Shown in pieces: positions 42,490 through 52,183 of a stretch of DNA of 64,000 bases. The stretch covers positions 186,001 through 250,000 of the forward strand of contig NZ_JABBWV010000008.1 in assembly GCF_012999535.1 (NCBI RefSeq), read 5' to 3'. Origin of the DNA: Microbispora sp. H11081 (GTDB lineage: Bacteria > Actinomycetota > Actinomycetes > Streptosporangiales > Streptosporangiaceae). Positions within the stretch are counted from its first letter, which is position 1. Each line of letters starts with the position of its first letter. The translations under genes were made by a program, and so were the position numbers. The notes beneath the pieces were generated by a model, which saw only the letters and a program-made list of their open reading frames with translations, was not told the origin of the DNA and made no database searches.

Positions 42490-43032
42490 GTGCAGGACGT
42501 GGTGCTGGCGCTGCTCACCAAGGAGCCGTCGCACGGCTACGACCTGCGCCAGCGGCTGGCGGCAGCGCTCGGACCGCTGGGGGACGCGCTGAACGCGGGG
42601 CAGATCTATGTGACGCTCACGCGGCTGGAGAAGGCGGGTCTGGTCCTCCAGGAGCGTGAGGACGCGCCGGTGCGCGGCCCGCGGCGCAAGGTGTACGCGC
42701 TGACCGCGGCAGGGCAGCAGCGGGTGGCCGCGTGGATGGCCGAGAGCGCCGGGCCCAGAGCGGATGTGACGGAGTTTCATCTGAAGCTGGTGGCCGCCGC
42801 GGAGTCGGGCCTGACCGACCCGCTCGCGCTCGTGGACGCGCGGCGGCGGGAGCTGATGCGCAGCCTCGCCGAGGCCCAGCGCGCTGCCCTCGCTTACGAC
42901 ACGGTCTCGGAGGCCGGACTGCTTCTGGAGGGCATCACGCTCCGGCTGCAGGCCGATCTGCGCTGGTTGGAGGCGTGCGAGCGGACCTGGTCCGCCCGCG
43001 CCCCACGCGGGGAAGGCGAAGGAAACGGATGA
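42490..43032 (+). CDS. PadR family transcriptional regulator
   Basis: 180 residues from the GTG at 42490 after GGAGGGTGG. The winged helix is the PadR type: VVLALLTKEPSHGYDLRQRL, then GQIYVTLTRLEKAGLVLQE and the wing RRKVYALTAAGQQRVAAW. A C-terminal helical dimerisation region follows. It overlaps the ABC ATPase gene by ATGA and so probably represses the transporter operon until a toxic or signalling compound is present. Confidence 0.9.
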   Translation: MQDVVLALLTKEPSHGYDLRQRLAAALGPLGDALNAGQIYVTLTRLEKAGLVLQEREDAPVRGPRRKVYALTAAGQQRVAAWMAESAGPRADVTEFHLKLVAAAESGLTDPLALVDARRRELMRSLAEAQRAALAYDTVSEAGLLLEGITLRLQADLRWLEACERTWSARAPRGEGEGNG

Positions 43033-43922
43033 AGACAGTCGTGCCTAGGGGCAGCGGCAGGAACAGGGGCAGGGGCAGGTCGTCGCGGAGTGAGACGGGC
43101 GACAGCCCGCGCTCGGGACCGGCCGGCCGCCGGCCCGCCGAGCCTGCCGGGCCGGCGTTGCGGGCCGTCGGCCTGACGCGCGTGTACGGAGAGGACGAGA
43201 GCCTGGTGTGGGCCGTCGACGGGGTCGACCTCGATGTCCCCGCGGGGCAGACGCTCGCCGTGACCGGGCCCAGCGGCTGCGGCAAGTCCACGCTGCTCCA
43301 GCTTCTCGGCGGGCTCGACCGGCCCAGTGAGGGCGAAGTGTGGCTCGGCGGCCTGCGCATCGATCACCTCGGCGAACGGGCGCTGGCCCGGCTGCGGCGC
43401 CGCTCCGTGGGGTTCGTCTTCCAGGCCTACCACCTGATGCACGAGCTGAGCGCGGCGCAGAACGTCGAGCTGCCCGCGCTGCTCGCCGGCGCCTCACCGC
43501 GGGCCGCCCGCCGCCGCGCCGCCGAACTGCTCCAGCAGGTCGGGCTCGCCGGCCGCGCCCGGCATCTGCCCTCCGAGCTCTCCGGCGGGCAGCGGCAGCG
43601 GGTCGCGGTCGCCCGCGCCCTCGCCAACGATCCGCTGGTCGTCCTCGCCGACGAGCCCACCGGCAACCTCGACAGCGCCGCGACCCACGACATCCTCCGG
43701 CTCTTCGACGAGCTGCGCGCCGCCGGCCAGACCCTGGTCATGGTCACCCACGACGAGCGCGTCGCCGCCACCGCGGACCGCGTCGTCTCCATGCGCGACG
43801 GGGCCGTGGCGGACGACACCCGCCTGGACGGCGACGGCCGCGGCACGAGGCACACCCACGGCTACGGCGGCGGCCACGGCGGCGGCACGGGGCTCGGCGC
43901 GCTGCTGCGCTGGGAGGACTGA
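43029..43922 (+). CDS. ABC transporter ATP-binding protein (MacB/LolD type)
   Basis: 297 residues. Walker A is [17 protein letters not shown], the Q-loop FVFQAYHLM, the signature [16 protein letters not shown] and Walker [13 protein letters not shown]. An unusual basic N-terminal extension of about 40 residues (rich in Arg, Gly, Ser) and a Gly/His-rich C-terminal tail are low complexity. It starts inside the padR stop and is followed after 2 bp by an FtsX-type permease, with which it should form an exporter or mechanotransmission complex. Confidence 0.92.
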   Translation: MKTVVPRGSGRNRGRGRSSRSETGDSPRSGPAGRRPAEPAGPALRAVGLTRVYGEDESLVWAVDGVDLDVPAGQTLAVTGPSGCGKSTLLQLLGGLDRPSEGEVWLGGLRIDHLGERALARLRRRSVGFVFQAYHLMHELSAAQNVELPALLAGASPRAARRRAAELLQQVGLAGRARHLPSELSGGQRQRVAVARALANDPLVVLADEPTGNLDSAATHDILRLFDELRAAGQTLVMVTHDERVAATADRVVSMRDGAVADDTRLDGDGRGTRHTHGYGGGHGGGTGLGALLRWED

Positions 43923-43924
43923 GC

Positions 43925-45700
43925 ATGGGACGCCTGTTGCTGACCTGGCGTCTGATCCGGCACGACCTGCGCCGCCGCCCCGACGAGGCCCTCGTGTTCC
44001 TGATCGCCGTCACCCTCGCCATCGCCTCCCTGACGCTCGGACTGACGGCCCGCAACGCCCTGGCCACGGCGTACCTGAAGACCCGCGCGGCCACCGCCGG
44101 TCCCGACATCACCGCCATCACGACGGACACGGACCCGTCCGGCCTGGCCGGACGTCTCGCGGACACGCCCGGCGTGGCCACGCAGGCCGACCCGATCTTC
44201 GCGTTCGACACCACCATCCGGGCACACGGCCAGGCCGCGCACTCCTCGGTCGAGGGACGTGGCAACGCACCGTCCGCCGTGGACCGGCCGCTGGTGACCT
44301 CCGGGACCTGGGTGCGTCCCGGCGGCGCCGTGGTCGAGCGCGGCTTCGCGCAGGCACTCGGCGTGCGCGTCGGCGACCGTGTCACCATCGTCAAACGCAG
44401 CTATCCGGTCGTCGGGATCGCGATCAGCGCGGCCACCCCGGTGTATCCGTGGAGCGACTGGGCCCAGGGGCCCGGGCCGTCCGACTACGGCGGCAGGATC
44501 TGGCTCACCACGGCCGACGCCCACGCGGCGGCGGGCCACACCCCCGGTGTCCACCTGATCCACCTGAAGCTGACCGACCCCACGGATCCCCACCGGTGGA
44601 GCGCCACCGTGTTCACCGACGACCGCAGGGGCGACTCCTGGGTGAACACCCACAACTGGCAGACCGTCCTCAATACGGACGCCGTAATGATCAGGAACAT
44701 GCAGCCCGCCCTGGTCGTCGGCGGCTGGCTGCTCGCCGCGGCCGCGCTCGTCACCCTCGCCGCGCTCGCCACCGCGCGCGCCGCCCGCGACAACCGGCGT
44801 GCCGCACTGCTCAAGGCCGTCGGCGCCGGCCCGGGCACCGTCACCGCCGTACTGCTGGCGCCACACCTGCTGCTGACCTTCCTGTCCACCGCGCTCGGAC
44901 TGACCGCGGGGACGCTGGCCGCGCCCCACCTGATCGATCCCAGCGCCGGGCTGCTCGACACCGCCGGCCCTCCGGACTCCGTCACCGTCTTCGCCGCGGT
45001 CTTCCTCGCCGTCGTGGTCGCCGTGACCGGTGCGCTCGGTCCCGCCGTACGCGCCGCCAGGGGCAGCACCGTCCAGACCCTGGCCGACCCGGCGCACACG
45101 CTCACGCGCCGCCCGCGCCTGAACGCCGTGACGGCCTACCTGCCCACCTCGCTGCTGCTCGGCGTCCGGCTGCTCGCCCGCCGGCCCGGCCGCGCCGTCC
45201 TGGCCTCCGCCGGCACGGCCGCCACCACCGTCATGGTCACCGCGCTGCTCACCTTCCACGCCGAACTCGACGCGACCCCCGCCGTCAGGCGGTTCGGCCC
45301 TCTCGAAGTGCGGACCGACCAGACCGGCCAGGTGCTGCTCGCCGTCACCTTCGCGCTGGTTGCGCTGTCCACGCTCAACACCCTGCTGCTCAGCTGGGGC
45401 ACCGCCGTGCAGGCCCGGCGCGCCCTGACCATCACCCGCACCCTCGGCGCCACTCCCGGCCAGATCGTCGCCGCGCACTGCGTCACGCAACTCCTGCCCG
45501 CGGCGCCCGGAGTGGCGGCGGGCATTCCGGTCGGGCTCGGCCTGTACTGGTTCTTCGCCACACCGATCACGCCCCCGGGATCGTGGTTGCTCACCGCCGC
45601 GCTCGCCATCCTGCTGGCCGTCGCGGTGCTGACCGCGCTCCCCGCGTGGGCCCACACCCGCGTGCCCGCGGGACGCGTCCTCACCATGGAAGCCGCGTGA
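43925..45700 (+). CDS. ABC transporter permease, FtsX/MacB-like
   Basis: 591 residues. One N-terminal helix (about 22-44), a large extracytoplasmic domain (about 50-255), then a block of helices including ALATARAARDNRRAALLKAVG, the FtsX-domain coupling segment, and a second such block at the C-terminus (ALTITRTLGATPGQIVAAH). This is the duplicated FtsX permease plan. It pairs with the ATPase just upstream. Likely exports a peptide, lipid or antibiotic; the cargo is unknown. Confidence 0.88.
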   Translation: MGRLLLTWRLIRHDLRRRPDEALVFLIAVTLAIASLTLGLTARNALATAYLKTRAATAGPDITAITTDTDPSGLAGRLADTPGVATQADPIFAFDTTIRAHGQAAHSSVEGRGNAPSAVDRPLVTSGTWVRPGGAVVERGFAQALGVRVGDRVTIVKRSYPVVGIAISAATPVYPWSDWAQGPGPSDYGGRIWLTTADAHAAAGHTPGVHLIHLKLTDPTDPHRWSATVFTDDRRGDSWVNTHNWQTVLNTDAVMIRNMQPALVVGGWLLAAAALVTLAALATARAARDNRRAALLKAVGAGPGTVTAVLLAPHLLLTFLSTALGLTAGTLAAPHLIDPSAGLLDTAGPPDSVTVFAAVFLAVVVAVTGALGPAVRAARGSTVQTLADPAHTLTRRPRLNAVTAYLPTSLLLGVRLLARRPGRAVLASAGTAATTVMVTALLTFHAELDATPAVRRFGPLEVRTDQTGQVLLAVTFALVALSTLNTLLLSWGTAVQARRALTITRTLGATPGQIVAAHCVTQLLPAAPGVAAGIPVGLGLYWFFATPITPPGSWLLTAALAILLAVAVLTALPAWAHTRVPAGRVLTMEAA

Positions 45701-45861
45701 CCGCCCTCCGGTCCTCACCCGGCGGGCCCGGCGGCCACCGCGGCCGAACGCGGGTCCTGGGGCGTCGGCGGCTCCTGGTCGTGGGCCGACGCCCTGGTGG
45801 ACGCGGCGCTCCGGGCGGCGCATGACGACGGGCAGGTAGGAGCGGCGAGGCGCGGCCCGCG

Positions 45862-47277
45862 TCAGGTGGCCGGGGCGTCCGTCTCCGTAGTCACCGCCAC
45901 CCCGGGCTGGGAGTCCAGTGGGAGGCGTACGACGAAGCGGGCGCCTTGGTCGCTGTCCCGTATGGTCAGCGTGCCCTCGTGGCGTTCGGCGATCAGACGG
46001 GCGATGGGGAGGCCGAGGCCGATTCCTCCGGCGTCCCTGCTGCGTGCGCTGTCCAGCCGCGTGAAGCGCTCGAACACCGTCTCGCGCTGGTCGGCGGCGA
46101 TCCCGGCGCCGTCGTCGAGGACCTCCAGTGCCGCGACTCCCTTCGCGCAGCGCGCGTCGCCGTGCTCGCGCCGGAGCGTGACCGTGACGGTGGAGCAGGC
46201 GTGCCGCTGGGCGTTCTGGACCAGGTTGCAGACCAACTGCCGCAACTGCGCCCGGTCACCGTTGACGATCAGCCCAGGTGTGAGCTGGAGGACGAGCCGC
46301 CTTCTCACCTGGTGGCTCCTCATCTCCAGGGCGACGAGCTCGGCCAGGTCGACCGGCTGTCGCGGGCACGGGGCGCCGGCGTCGAACCGGGTGAGCGTCA
46401 GCAGACCGGCGGTGATCGACTGGAGACGCTCCACGCTGGGAAGGACGTCGTCGCACAGCTTGCTCAAATCGACGTCTTCGGCCGCCAGGAGGGCGTCCTC
46501 CAACTGGACGCGGATGGCGGTGATCGGGGTGCGGAGCTCGTGTGACGCGTCGGCGCAGAAGCGCCGCTGCTGTTCGAGCATGCGCTCCAGCCGTTCCAGC
46601 GTCTCGTTCACGCTCCGGGCCAGCCGGTAGATCTCGTCCTTGACCTTGGGGACGGGGACCCGGCGGCCCAGGTTGGTGCTCCGGATGTGGTCGAGCTGTG
46701 CCCGGATGGCGTCCACGGGTCTGAGCGAGCTGGCGACGGTGTGCCGCGCCCCACAGGCGACCGCCCCTGTGAAGACGGCCGTTCCCGCGACCAGGAGGGC
46801 CGCCATGCCCGGATAGACGAAGAACGGCAGCGTCGGTGCGGCGCTGTACACGGTCCAGTCGCCGTTGCGATACACCTGTTGCGCGACGACGATGTGGCAG
46901 CCGCCGGAGGGAAAGACGGCGGAGTCGCAGACCACGGCGGTCGCCACCCGCCTGGGGCTTTTCGGCGCGAAATGCGCCATCGGCGGCCGGTGCTGCAAGT
47001 CCCTGGTCGCGGCGACCACGTGTCCCCGCGGGTCGACCACCTGGACGGGGCGGATCAGGTTCTGCGGGATCGGCGGCAGCGGATTGACGAGCCGGCCGTG
47101 GTCGACGTCGTACGCGGTCAGCTCACCGACCGCCATCACCTCTTTGATGAGGTCCTCGGTGGCCATCCTGTTGAGGGCGAACAACAGCGCGATGGAGAAC
47201 GCGATGCAGAGCACGCCGACCGCGATGCCGGTGAACAGCGCCAGGCGGGCGCGGATCGAACAGTTCTCAAGCTTCAT
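45862..47277 (-). CDS. Sensor histidine kinase
   Basis: 471 residues from the ATG at 47277, which overlaps the stop of the preceding kinase gene as ATGA. Two membrane helices flank a sensor region of about 135 residues holding two Cys (VVCDSAVFPSGGCHIV). A HAMP linker leads to the H-box FCADASHELRTPITAIR, the N-box NLVQNAQRHA, and the G-boxes DDGAGIA and GIGLGLPIARLIA. All catalytic motifs are intact. No response regulator lies next to it. Confidence 0.9.
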   Translation of the reverse strand: MKLENCSIRARLALFTGIAVGVLCIAFSIALLFALNRMATEDLIKEVMAVGELTAYDVDHGRLVNPLPPIPQNLIRPVQVVDPRGHVVAATRDLQHRPPMAHFAPKSPRRVATAVVCDSAVFPSGGCHIVVAQQVYRNGDWTVYSAAPTLPFFVYPGMAALLVAGTAVFTGAVACGARHTVASSLRPVDAIRAQLDHIRSTNLGRRVPVPKVKDEIYRLARSVNETLERLERMLEQQRRFCADASHELRTPITAIRVQLEDALLAAEDVDLSKLCDDVLPSVERLQSITAGLLTLTRFDAGAPCPRQPVDLAELVALEMRSHQVRRRLVLQLTPGLIVNGDRAQLRQLVCNLVQNAQRHACSTVTVTLRREHGDARCAKGVAALEVLDDGAGIAADQRETVFERFTRLDSARSRDAGGIGLGLPIARLIAERHEGTLTIRDSDQGARFVVRLPLDSQPGVAVTTETDAPAT

Positions 47278-48845
47278 GACGATCCCGTTCGATTCGGCCT
47301 GCCTCGGGGCAGCCGCAGGACGAAACGCGCCCCGCCGACTGTGCTTTCTTCGACGCTGAGGGTCCCCTGATGCGCCTGGGCGATGTCGCGGGCGATGGCC
47401 AGGCCCAGCCCGGTGCCGTGGCGGTCGAGCCTGCGGGCGTCGTCGAGCCGGATGAAGCGCTGGAACACCCGCTCGCGGTCGGCCTCGGCGATCCCCGGCC
47501 CGTCGTCGCTGACCGCGACCTCGACCGCGGTGGGCTCGGCCCGCACCTCGACGCACACCACACGCCTGGAGTGCCTTTGCGCGTTGTTCAGCAGGTTGGC
47601 GAGCAGCCGGCTGATCTGGGAAGGCACGGCCGTGACGGTGGCGCCGGGGGTGATGCGGAGCCGCACCGGGTGCCGATCCGCACGTCGCGCGATCTCGGCC
47701 TCGACCAGGGCCGCGAGGTCGAGCTGACGCCACTCGGCGGGCGGGCAGCCGGGCATGCGAGCGAGGCACAGGATGTCCTCGGTGATCGCCTGAAGCCGGT
47801 CCACCTGACCCAGAGTCGTCTCCAGCAGCGTCGGCAGCGGCACCCCGCCGGGATCCTGCTGCGCCGCCTCCAACTGCACCCGCAGCCCGGCGATGGGAGT
47901 GCGCAGTTCGTGGGCGACGTCCAACGCGAACTGCCGCTGGCGGCAGGCGAACTCCTCGAGTTCCTCCTTGGCCTTCCGCAGCCGCCCCAGGGCCTGATTG
48001 ATCGCACGGCTCAACCGCGTGATCTCCTGCGCCCTCCTCGGCGCCGAGATGCCGGCGGACAGGTGGCCGAAGTCGACCAGGGAGACTTCGGCGCCCACCC
48101 TCTCCAGGGGGCGTAGCAGCCATCCGCTCATCTTCCAGGTGACCCAGGCGTTCAGGGCGATCAGCGCGGCGGCCCCGAGCGACACGGGCAACAGGAGACC
48201 GGGCCGCGCGAGGGCCTGCAGCGGCCGCCCCGCCTCGGCGACCATGCGGGACCCGGCGGAGAGGGCGGCGGTACACGCCGGCAGGTGACGTGCGGAGCCC
48301 GTCCCGGCGGCCCCGCACGGATCGCACCGCCATCGAATGGTCCCGGCTCTGGCCAGAAGGTACATCCCCCTTCCCGCCGGGAGGAGGGTGAGAGCGGTCA
48401 TGGCGGCGGTGAGCAGGGTCATCTGTCCCCGGATCGAGCGGGGCGCCCAGCGCCCCCACAGGGCCGGCCGCCGCCGGTCCGGATGCCGGCAGCCGTTCTC
48501 ACGCCTCATCGAGCCGGGTGACGACGCTCCGGCGAGGCCGGAGGTCTCGTGCGCGTGCCCGGTGCGGGCGTGGCCGGCGGAGCCGGTCGCGGAGGGCCGG
48601 TCCCGCGGCCGCTCGGCTCTCGGGGGGCGGGTGGGCCGCGGCGGGGATCCGTGTTCGCCGCTCTCCGCGCGAGCGGCCTTCGCGCGGTCCGCCCTGTCGC
48701 TCGTCTGGAGCGCGCGCCAGGCCACCGTCGACGACCCGCCGGTCGGCGCGTACGCGAGGCCTTTGGCGACGGCCGTCCACGCGAGCGGCGCGAACAGCGG
48801 CCACATGAGCATCAGCGATTTATCCGCCAGGTCCACCATCGCCAT
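47274..48845 (-). CDS. Sensor histidine kinase with N-terminal extension
   Basis: 523 residues from 48845 (ATG, with an AAAGG better spaced for the ATG at 48839). The first 110 residues hold one hydrophobic helix (LMLMWPLFAPLAWTAVAKG) and a long Arg/Pro-rich linker, unusual for this class; a start at the ATG 48509 would give a normal two-helix kinase of 411 residues. The kinase core is intact: FALDVAHELRTPIAGLR, NLLNNAQRHS, DDGPGIA and GTGLGLAIARDIA. A second kinase gene follows, translationally coupled. Confidence 0.85.
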   Translation of the reverse strand: MAMVDLADKSLMLMWPLFAPLAWTAVAKGLAYAPTGGSSTVAWRALQTSDRADRAKAARAESGEHGSPPRPTRPPRAERPRDRPSATGSAGHARTGHAHETSGLAGASSPGSMRRENGCRHPDRRRPALWGRWAPRSIRGQMTLLTAAMTALTLLPAGRGMYLLARAGTIRWRCDPCGAAGTGSARHLPACTAALSAGSRMVAEAGRPLQALARPGLLLPVSLGAAALIALNAWVTWKMSGWLLRPLERVGAEVSLVDFGHLSAGISAPRRAQEITRLSRAINQALGRLRKAKEELEEFACRQRQFALDVAHELRTPIAGLRVQLEAAQQDPGGVPLPTLLETTLGQVDRLQAITEDILCLARMPGCPPAEWRQLDLAALVEAEIARRADRHPVRLRITPGATVTAVPSQISRLLANLLNNAQRHSRRVVCVEVRAEPTAVEVAVSDDGPGIAEADRERVFQRFIRLDDARRLDRHGTGLGLAIARDIAQAHQGTLSVEESTVGGARFVLRLPRGRPNRTGSS

Positions 48846-49169
48846 CCTTTCGAAACAGGGATTCGAGGGGGATGCCAGGCGCCTGAGAGGGCCGGGGAGG
48901 CGTGGCGCGTCGTCCGCCGCACACGTTTCCCTCGGTGCCGCCCAGTCGTGGGGCTCTTCCGCGTCAGCTCATGAGCTCATCAGCGAGAAGCGAGTTTACG
49001 AATACGATCCTGAACGGCGGGCGAGCGTGGCGTATCACACATCTGTGTAGCCTTACGCTCCTGCTCGCGACCCTGTGATCAGCCGTACGGCCTCGCCCCG
49101 CTGGGCGATGGACGGGCGCACCGCGCGGTCCGGTTGCGTGGCCGCGCGCGCCGGGTGTCTCATGGATTC
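48846..49169. other. Divergent regulatory region between kinase and LAL regulator
   Basis: No gene is supported in these 324 bases. A 12-bp palindrome ACACA-TC-TGTGT lies at 49037-49048. The part from about 48985 to 49050 is less GC-rich than its flanks and is where I would expect the promoters of the two divergent genes, but no clear -35/-10 pair is seen. Confidence 0.4.
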
Positions 49170-52025
49170 ATGGGGGATCCATCCCAGAATGTCCCTGATG
49201 CGGTAGAAGATCCCGGTTTTCGGGAGGCATCCTGGCCTGGGTGGCGCGGCCGTGCCCGGGAGTGGGGGCTCGTCGCCGGCCTGCTCAGGGCGGCGCGGGT
49301 GGGCAGGGGCGGGGTCGTACTGGTGGAGGGCCGGCCGGGCGTCGGCAAGAGCCGCATGCTCGACGTGGCCGCCGCCACCGCGACCAGGTCGGGGTTCCGC
49401 GTGGCCCGCGGCGTCGCGGACGAACTGGCCCAGCTGATGCCGCTGGCCCCGCTGATCTCGGCGCTCAAGGAGTCGGGCTGCCCCCTGCGCGCCGGCGACA
49501 GCGGCGGTGAGCCCGGCCCGGTCGACCGGCGGTTGCTGTTGCTCGAACATCTGCATGAACCGCTGGAGACGCTCGTGGCGCACGGGCCCGTGCTGCTCAC
49601 CGTGGACGACGCGCACTGGGCCGACCCCATGACTCTGCTGGCGCTGCGGTCGCTGACCGTGGACTTCGCCTCCTCTCCGCTCATCTGGATGGTGGCCCGT
49701 ACGACCGGCGGCGGCGACGCCCTCCGCCTCGACCGCGTGTTCAACGCGCTGGAACGCGAGGGCGCGACGCGGATCCGGCTGGGGGCTCTGGACGATGCGG
49801 CGGTGGCCGAGGTGGTCACCGACGTCCTCGGGGCGGCGCCCGAGCCGGACGTGCTGGCCCTGGCCGGCATCGCGGACGCCAACCCCTTCCTGCTCGTCGA
49901 CCTCATCGAGAAGCTCAGACGCGAGGGCGGGTTCCGGATCGCCGACGGCCGCGCGCGGCTGGTGTCGACCCGGCTGCCGCCGGCTCAGGCGGTCACCCGG
50001 GAGCGCCTGGAGGACCTGTCCCGGCCGACCAGGCACATGCTCCAGGTCGCCGGGATCCTGGGCCGTTCCTTCTCGGTCAAGGACCTGGCCGAGATGCTCG
50101 GCGAATCGACGGGCGATCTGCTGCCCATGCTGGAGGAGGCGATGTCGGCGCGCATCGTCGAATCCGCCGGGCACGAACTGGCGTTCCGGCACGAACTCCT
50201 GTGGGAGGCGGTGACGGAGACGCTGTCCAGCGCCGTCCGGCGGGCCCTGCACCGCGAGGCAGGGGAAATACTGCTCAAACGCGGCGGATCGGCCATTCCC
50301 GCCGCCGCGCACCTCATCCGCAGCGCCGGCCACGGTGACGTGTTCGCCCTGCTCGCGCTGGACCGGGCGGCGCGGGAGGTGCTGCGGTCCTCGCCACAGA
50401 CCGCCGCCGATCTCGCCCTCCGGGCGCTGGAGCTGACCGACGCCTCCGATCCCGACTGGGTGGGCCGGGCCGCCGTCGCGGTGGACGCCCTGACGGCCGT
50501 CGGGCGGCTGGGCGAGGCCGCCGATCTCGCTCGTCCCGCGCTCGGCAGGGCTCCCCCCGTGTGGGCGCATCGCCTGCGCTGCGCGCTGGCGTACATCCTG
50601 CTTCTGAGCGGCCGGCCGGCCGACGCCGTGTCCCAGGCCGAAAGCCTGCTCAGCCGGGAGGACGTCTCCCGCGACCTTCGCGACGTCGCCGAGTGGACGG
50701 TGTTCTGGGGGCTCATCTGCCTGAACGACGTGAGAGAGGGACAACGGCGAGCGCAGGCCGTCCTCGCCGATCGCGACAAGCGTTCCGGCACGGCCGTGAT
50801 GGGCGCCCTGCTGATGCTCTCACGGTGCGCCCTGATCGACGGACGGCTCGACGACTCGTTCACGCATCTGCACGAGGCCCTGCGGATCGGCGGCAGCGGC
50901 ACCGTGGAGGCCGTCCAGCGGCCGTACGCACGGCTGCTGCTTGGTCATCTGCACCGGTGCCTGTGTCAGTTCGAGGCGGCCGACCTGGCCATCCGGGCGG
51001 CCGAGGAGGAGATCGAGGCCCTCGGCGTCACCGTGCTGGCCGCGCAGCCTGCGCTCTTCCGCGCCCGCGTGAAACTGGCCGCCGCCCGGCTCCACGACGC
51101 CGCCGCCGAGGCCGAGGCCGGAATGAGGATCGCGGACGACATGGGCACGCACGAGTCCATCCGCGTGGGGCTGTCGATACTCGCGTACATCGCCGTGCGG
51201 CGCGGCGACATGAACGCCGCGGGCCGGAACATCAGGAAGTACGCGCGCGAGCGCGGCGGCGCCGGAATGCTCTTCGGATCGGCGTGCGGGTGGGTGGAGG
51301 CCGTCGTCGCCGAGGCCCAGGGTGATCGCGAACGTGCGATGGACATCTTCGGCCCCGCCTACACCGACGCGGAGAGACGGCAATGGATGCTCGTCACGGC
51401 GCCCCTCGCGGCGGCCTGGATGACCAGGCTCGCGCTGGCCTCGGGGAACCGGGCGTACGCGCAGACCATCGTCGACATGGCCGGCCGCCTCGCACGCAAG
51501 AACCCCGCCTACCCCGTTTTCGCCGCCGCCGCCGCGCACGCTCGCGGCCTGCTCCGGGCCGACCCCGCCGACCTCGCCTTCGCCGCCGCCAACCACCCGC
51601 AACTGTGGGAGCGCGCCTCGGCCGCCGAGGACCTCGGGGTCCTGCTTACGACGTCCGGCGCCGCCGCCGACCGCGAGCGGGCCATCACCAGCCTCGACCA
51701 GGCGCACGACGGCTACCAGCAGATCGGCGCCCTCCGGGACGCGGCCCGCACGCGGGCGCGCCTGCGCGCACTCGGCGTCCGGCGCCGCCACTGGGTCCGG
51801 TCACACCAGCGGGAAGTCGGATGGGGCAGCCTCACCGACACGGAACGCGCGGTGGCGAAGCTGATCGCCCAGGGATTGACCAATCGTCAGGCCGCCGCCC
51901 GGATGTTCCTGTCTCCGCACACGGTCTCGGCCCATCTTCGCCGGATCTTCACCAAGCTCGACATCGCGTCCCGGGCCGAACTCGCCCGCATCTTCGCCGA
52001 AGAGTGCCCTGACCGGGACTCCTAA
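49170..52025 (+). CDS. LAL-type LuxR family regulator
   Basis: 951 residues from the ATG at 49170; the frame is open to 49134, but the upstream part is Arg-rich noise. The ATPase has Walker A VEGRPGVGKSRML and Walker B LLTVDDAHWADP. A helical middle of about 600 residues follows, with TPR-like pairs. The LuxR helix-turn-helix at the C-terminus is LTDTERAVAKLIAQGLTNRQ, then AAARMFLSPHTVSAHLRRIF. It is only distantly like the other LAL regulator in the window. It diverges from the kinase pair and precedes a cbiX-like gene; its targets are unknown. Confidence 0.88.
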   Translation: MGDPSQNVPDAVEDPGFREASWPGWRGRAREWGLVAGLLRAARVGRGGVVLVEGRPGVGKSRMLDVAAATATRSGFRVARGVADELAQLMPLAPLISALKESGCPLRAGDSGGEPGPVDRRLLLLEHLHEPLETLVAHGPVLLTVDDAHWADPMTLLALRSLTVDFASSPLIWMVARTTGGGDALRLDRVFNALEREGATRIRLGALDDAAVAEVVTDVLGAAPEPDVLALAGIADANPFLLVDLIEKLRREGGFRIADGRARLVSTRLPPAQAVTRERLEDLSRPTRHMLQVAGILGRSFSVKDLAEMLGESTGDLLPMLEEAMSARIVESAGHELAFRHELLWEAVTETLSSAVRRALHREAGEILLKRGGSAIPAAAHLIRSAGHGDVFALLALDRAAREVLRSSPQTAADLALRALELTDASDPDWVGRAAVAVDALTAVGRLGEAADLARPALGRAPPVWAHRLRCALAYILLLSGRPADAVSQAESLLSREDVSRDLRDVAEWTVFWGLICLNDVREGQRRAQAVLADRDKRSGTAVMGALLMLSRCALIDGRLDDSFTHLHEALRIGGSGTVEAVQRPYARLLLGHLHRCLCQFEAADLAIRAAEEEIEALGVTVLAAQPALFRARVKLAAARLHDAAAEAEAGMRIADDMGTHESIRVGLSILAYIAVRRGDMNAAGRNIRKYARERGGAGMLFGSACGWVEAVVAEAQGDRERAMDIFGPAYTDAERRQWMLVTAPLAAAWMTRLALASGNRAYAQTIVDMAGRLARKNPAYPVFAAAAAHARGLLRADPADLAFAAANHPQLWERASAAEDLGVLLTTSGAAADRERAITSLDQAHDGYQQIGALRDAARTRARLRALGVRRRHWVRSHQREVGWGSLTDTERAVAKLIAQGLTNRQAAARMFLSPHTVSAHLRRIFTKLDIASRAELARIFAEECPDRDS

Positions 52026-52042
52026 GCGGCGGGGCCGCGAAC

Positions 52043-52065
52043 GCCGCCGTGACGTTCGGCGGCGC
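52043..52065 (+). terminator. Terminator after the second LAL regulator
   Basis: An 8-bp stem CGCCGCCG with CGGCGGCG closes a 7-base loop 18 bp after the stop codon. Confidence 0.6.
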
Positions 52066-52169
52066 AGACCTCATCCAGAGGACGCGTCATGTGACGATCA
52101 TGTAAACCGGATAGATCACCAAGACGCAACAAGCCGCGCGTTGGTTCTGCTATTCGACCAGATTCGCCC

Positions 52170-52175
52170 TAGAAT
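52170..52175 (+). promoter_or_regulatory. -10 element of a leaderless cbiX-like transcript
   Basis: TAGAAT ends 8 bp before the GTG start at 52184, so transcription would begin at or next to the start codon. No Shine-Dalgarno is present, which fits leaderless translation, common in actinobacteria. No clear -35 is seen. Confidence 0.45.
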
Positions 52176-52183
52176 CCGCCGAT

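Noticed and set aside
45701-45861. Remnant of a response-regulator gene between the permease and the kinase
   Set aside because: No receiver or winged-helix motif can be read in any frame.
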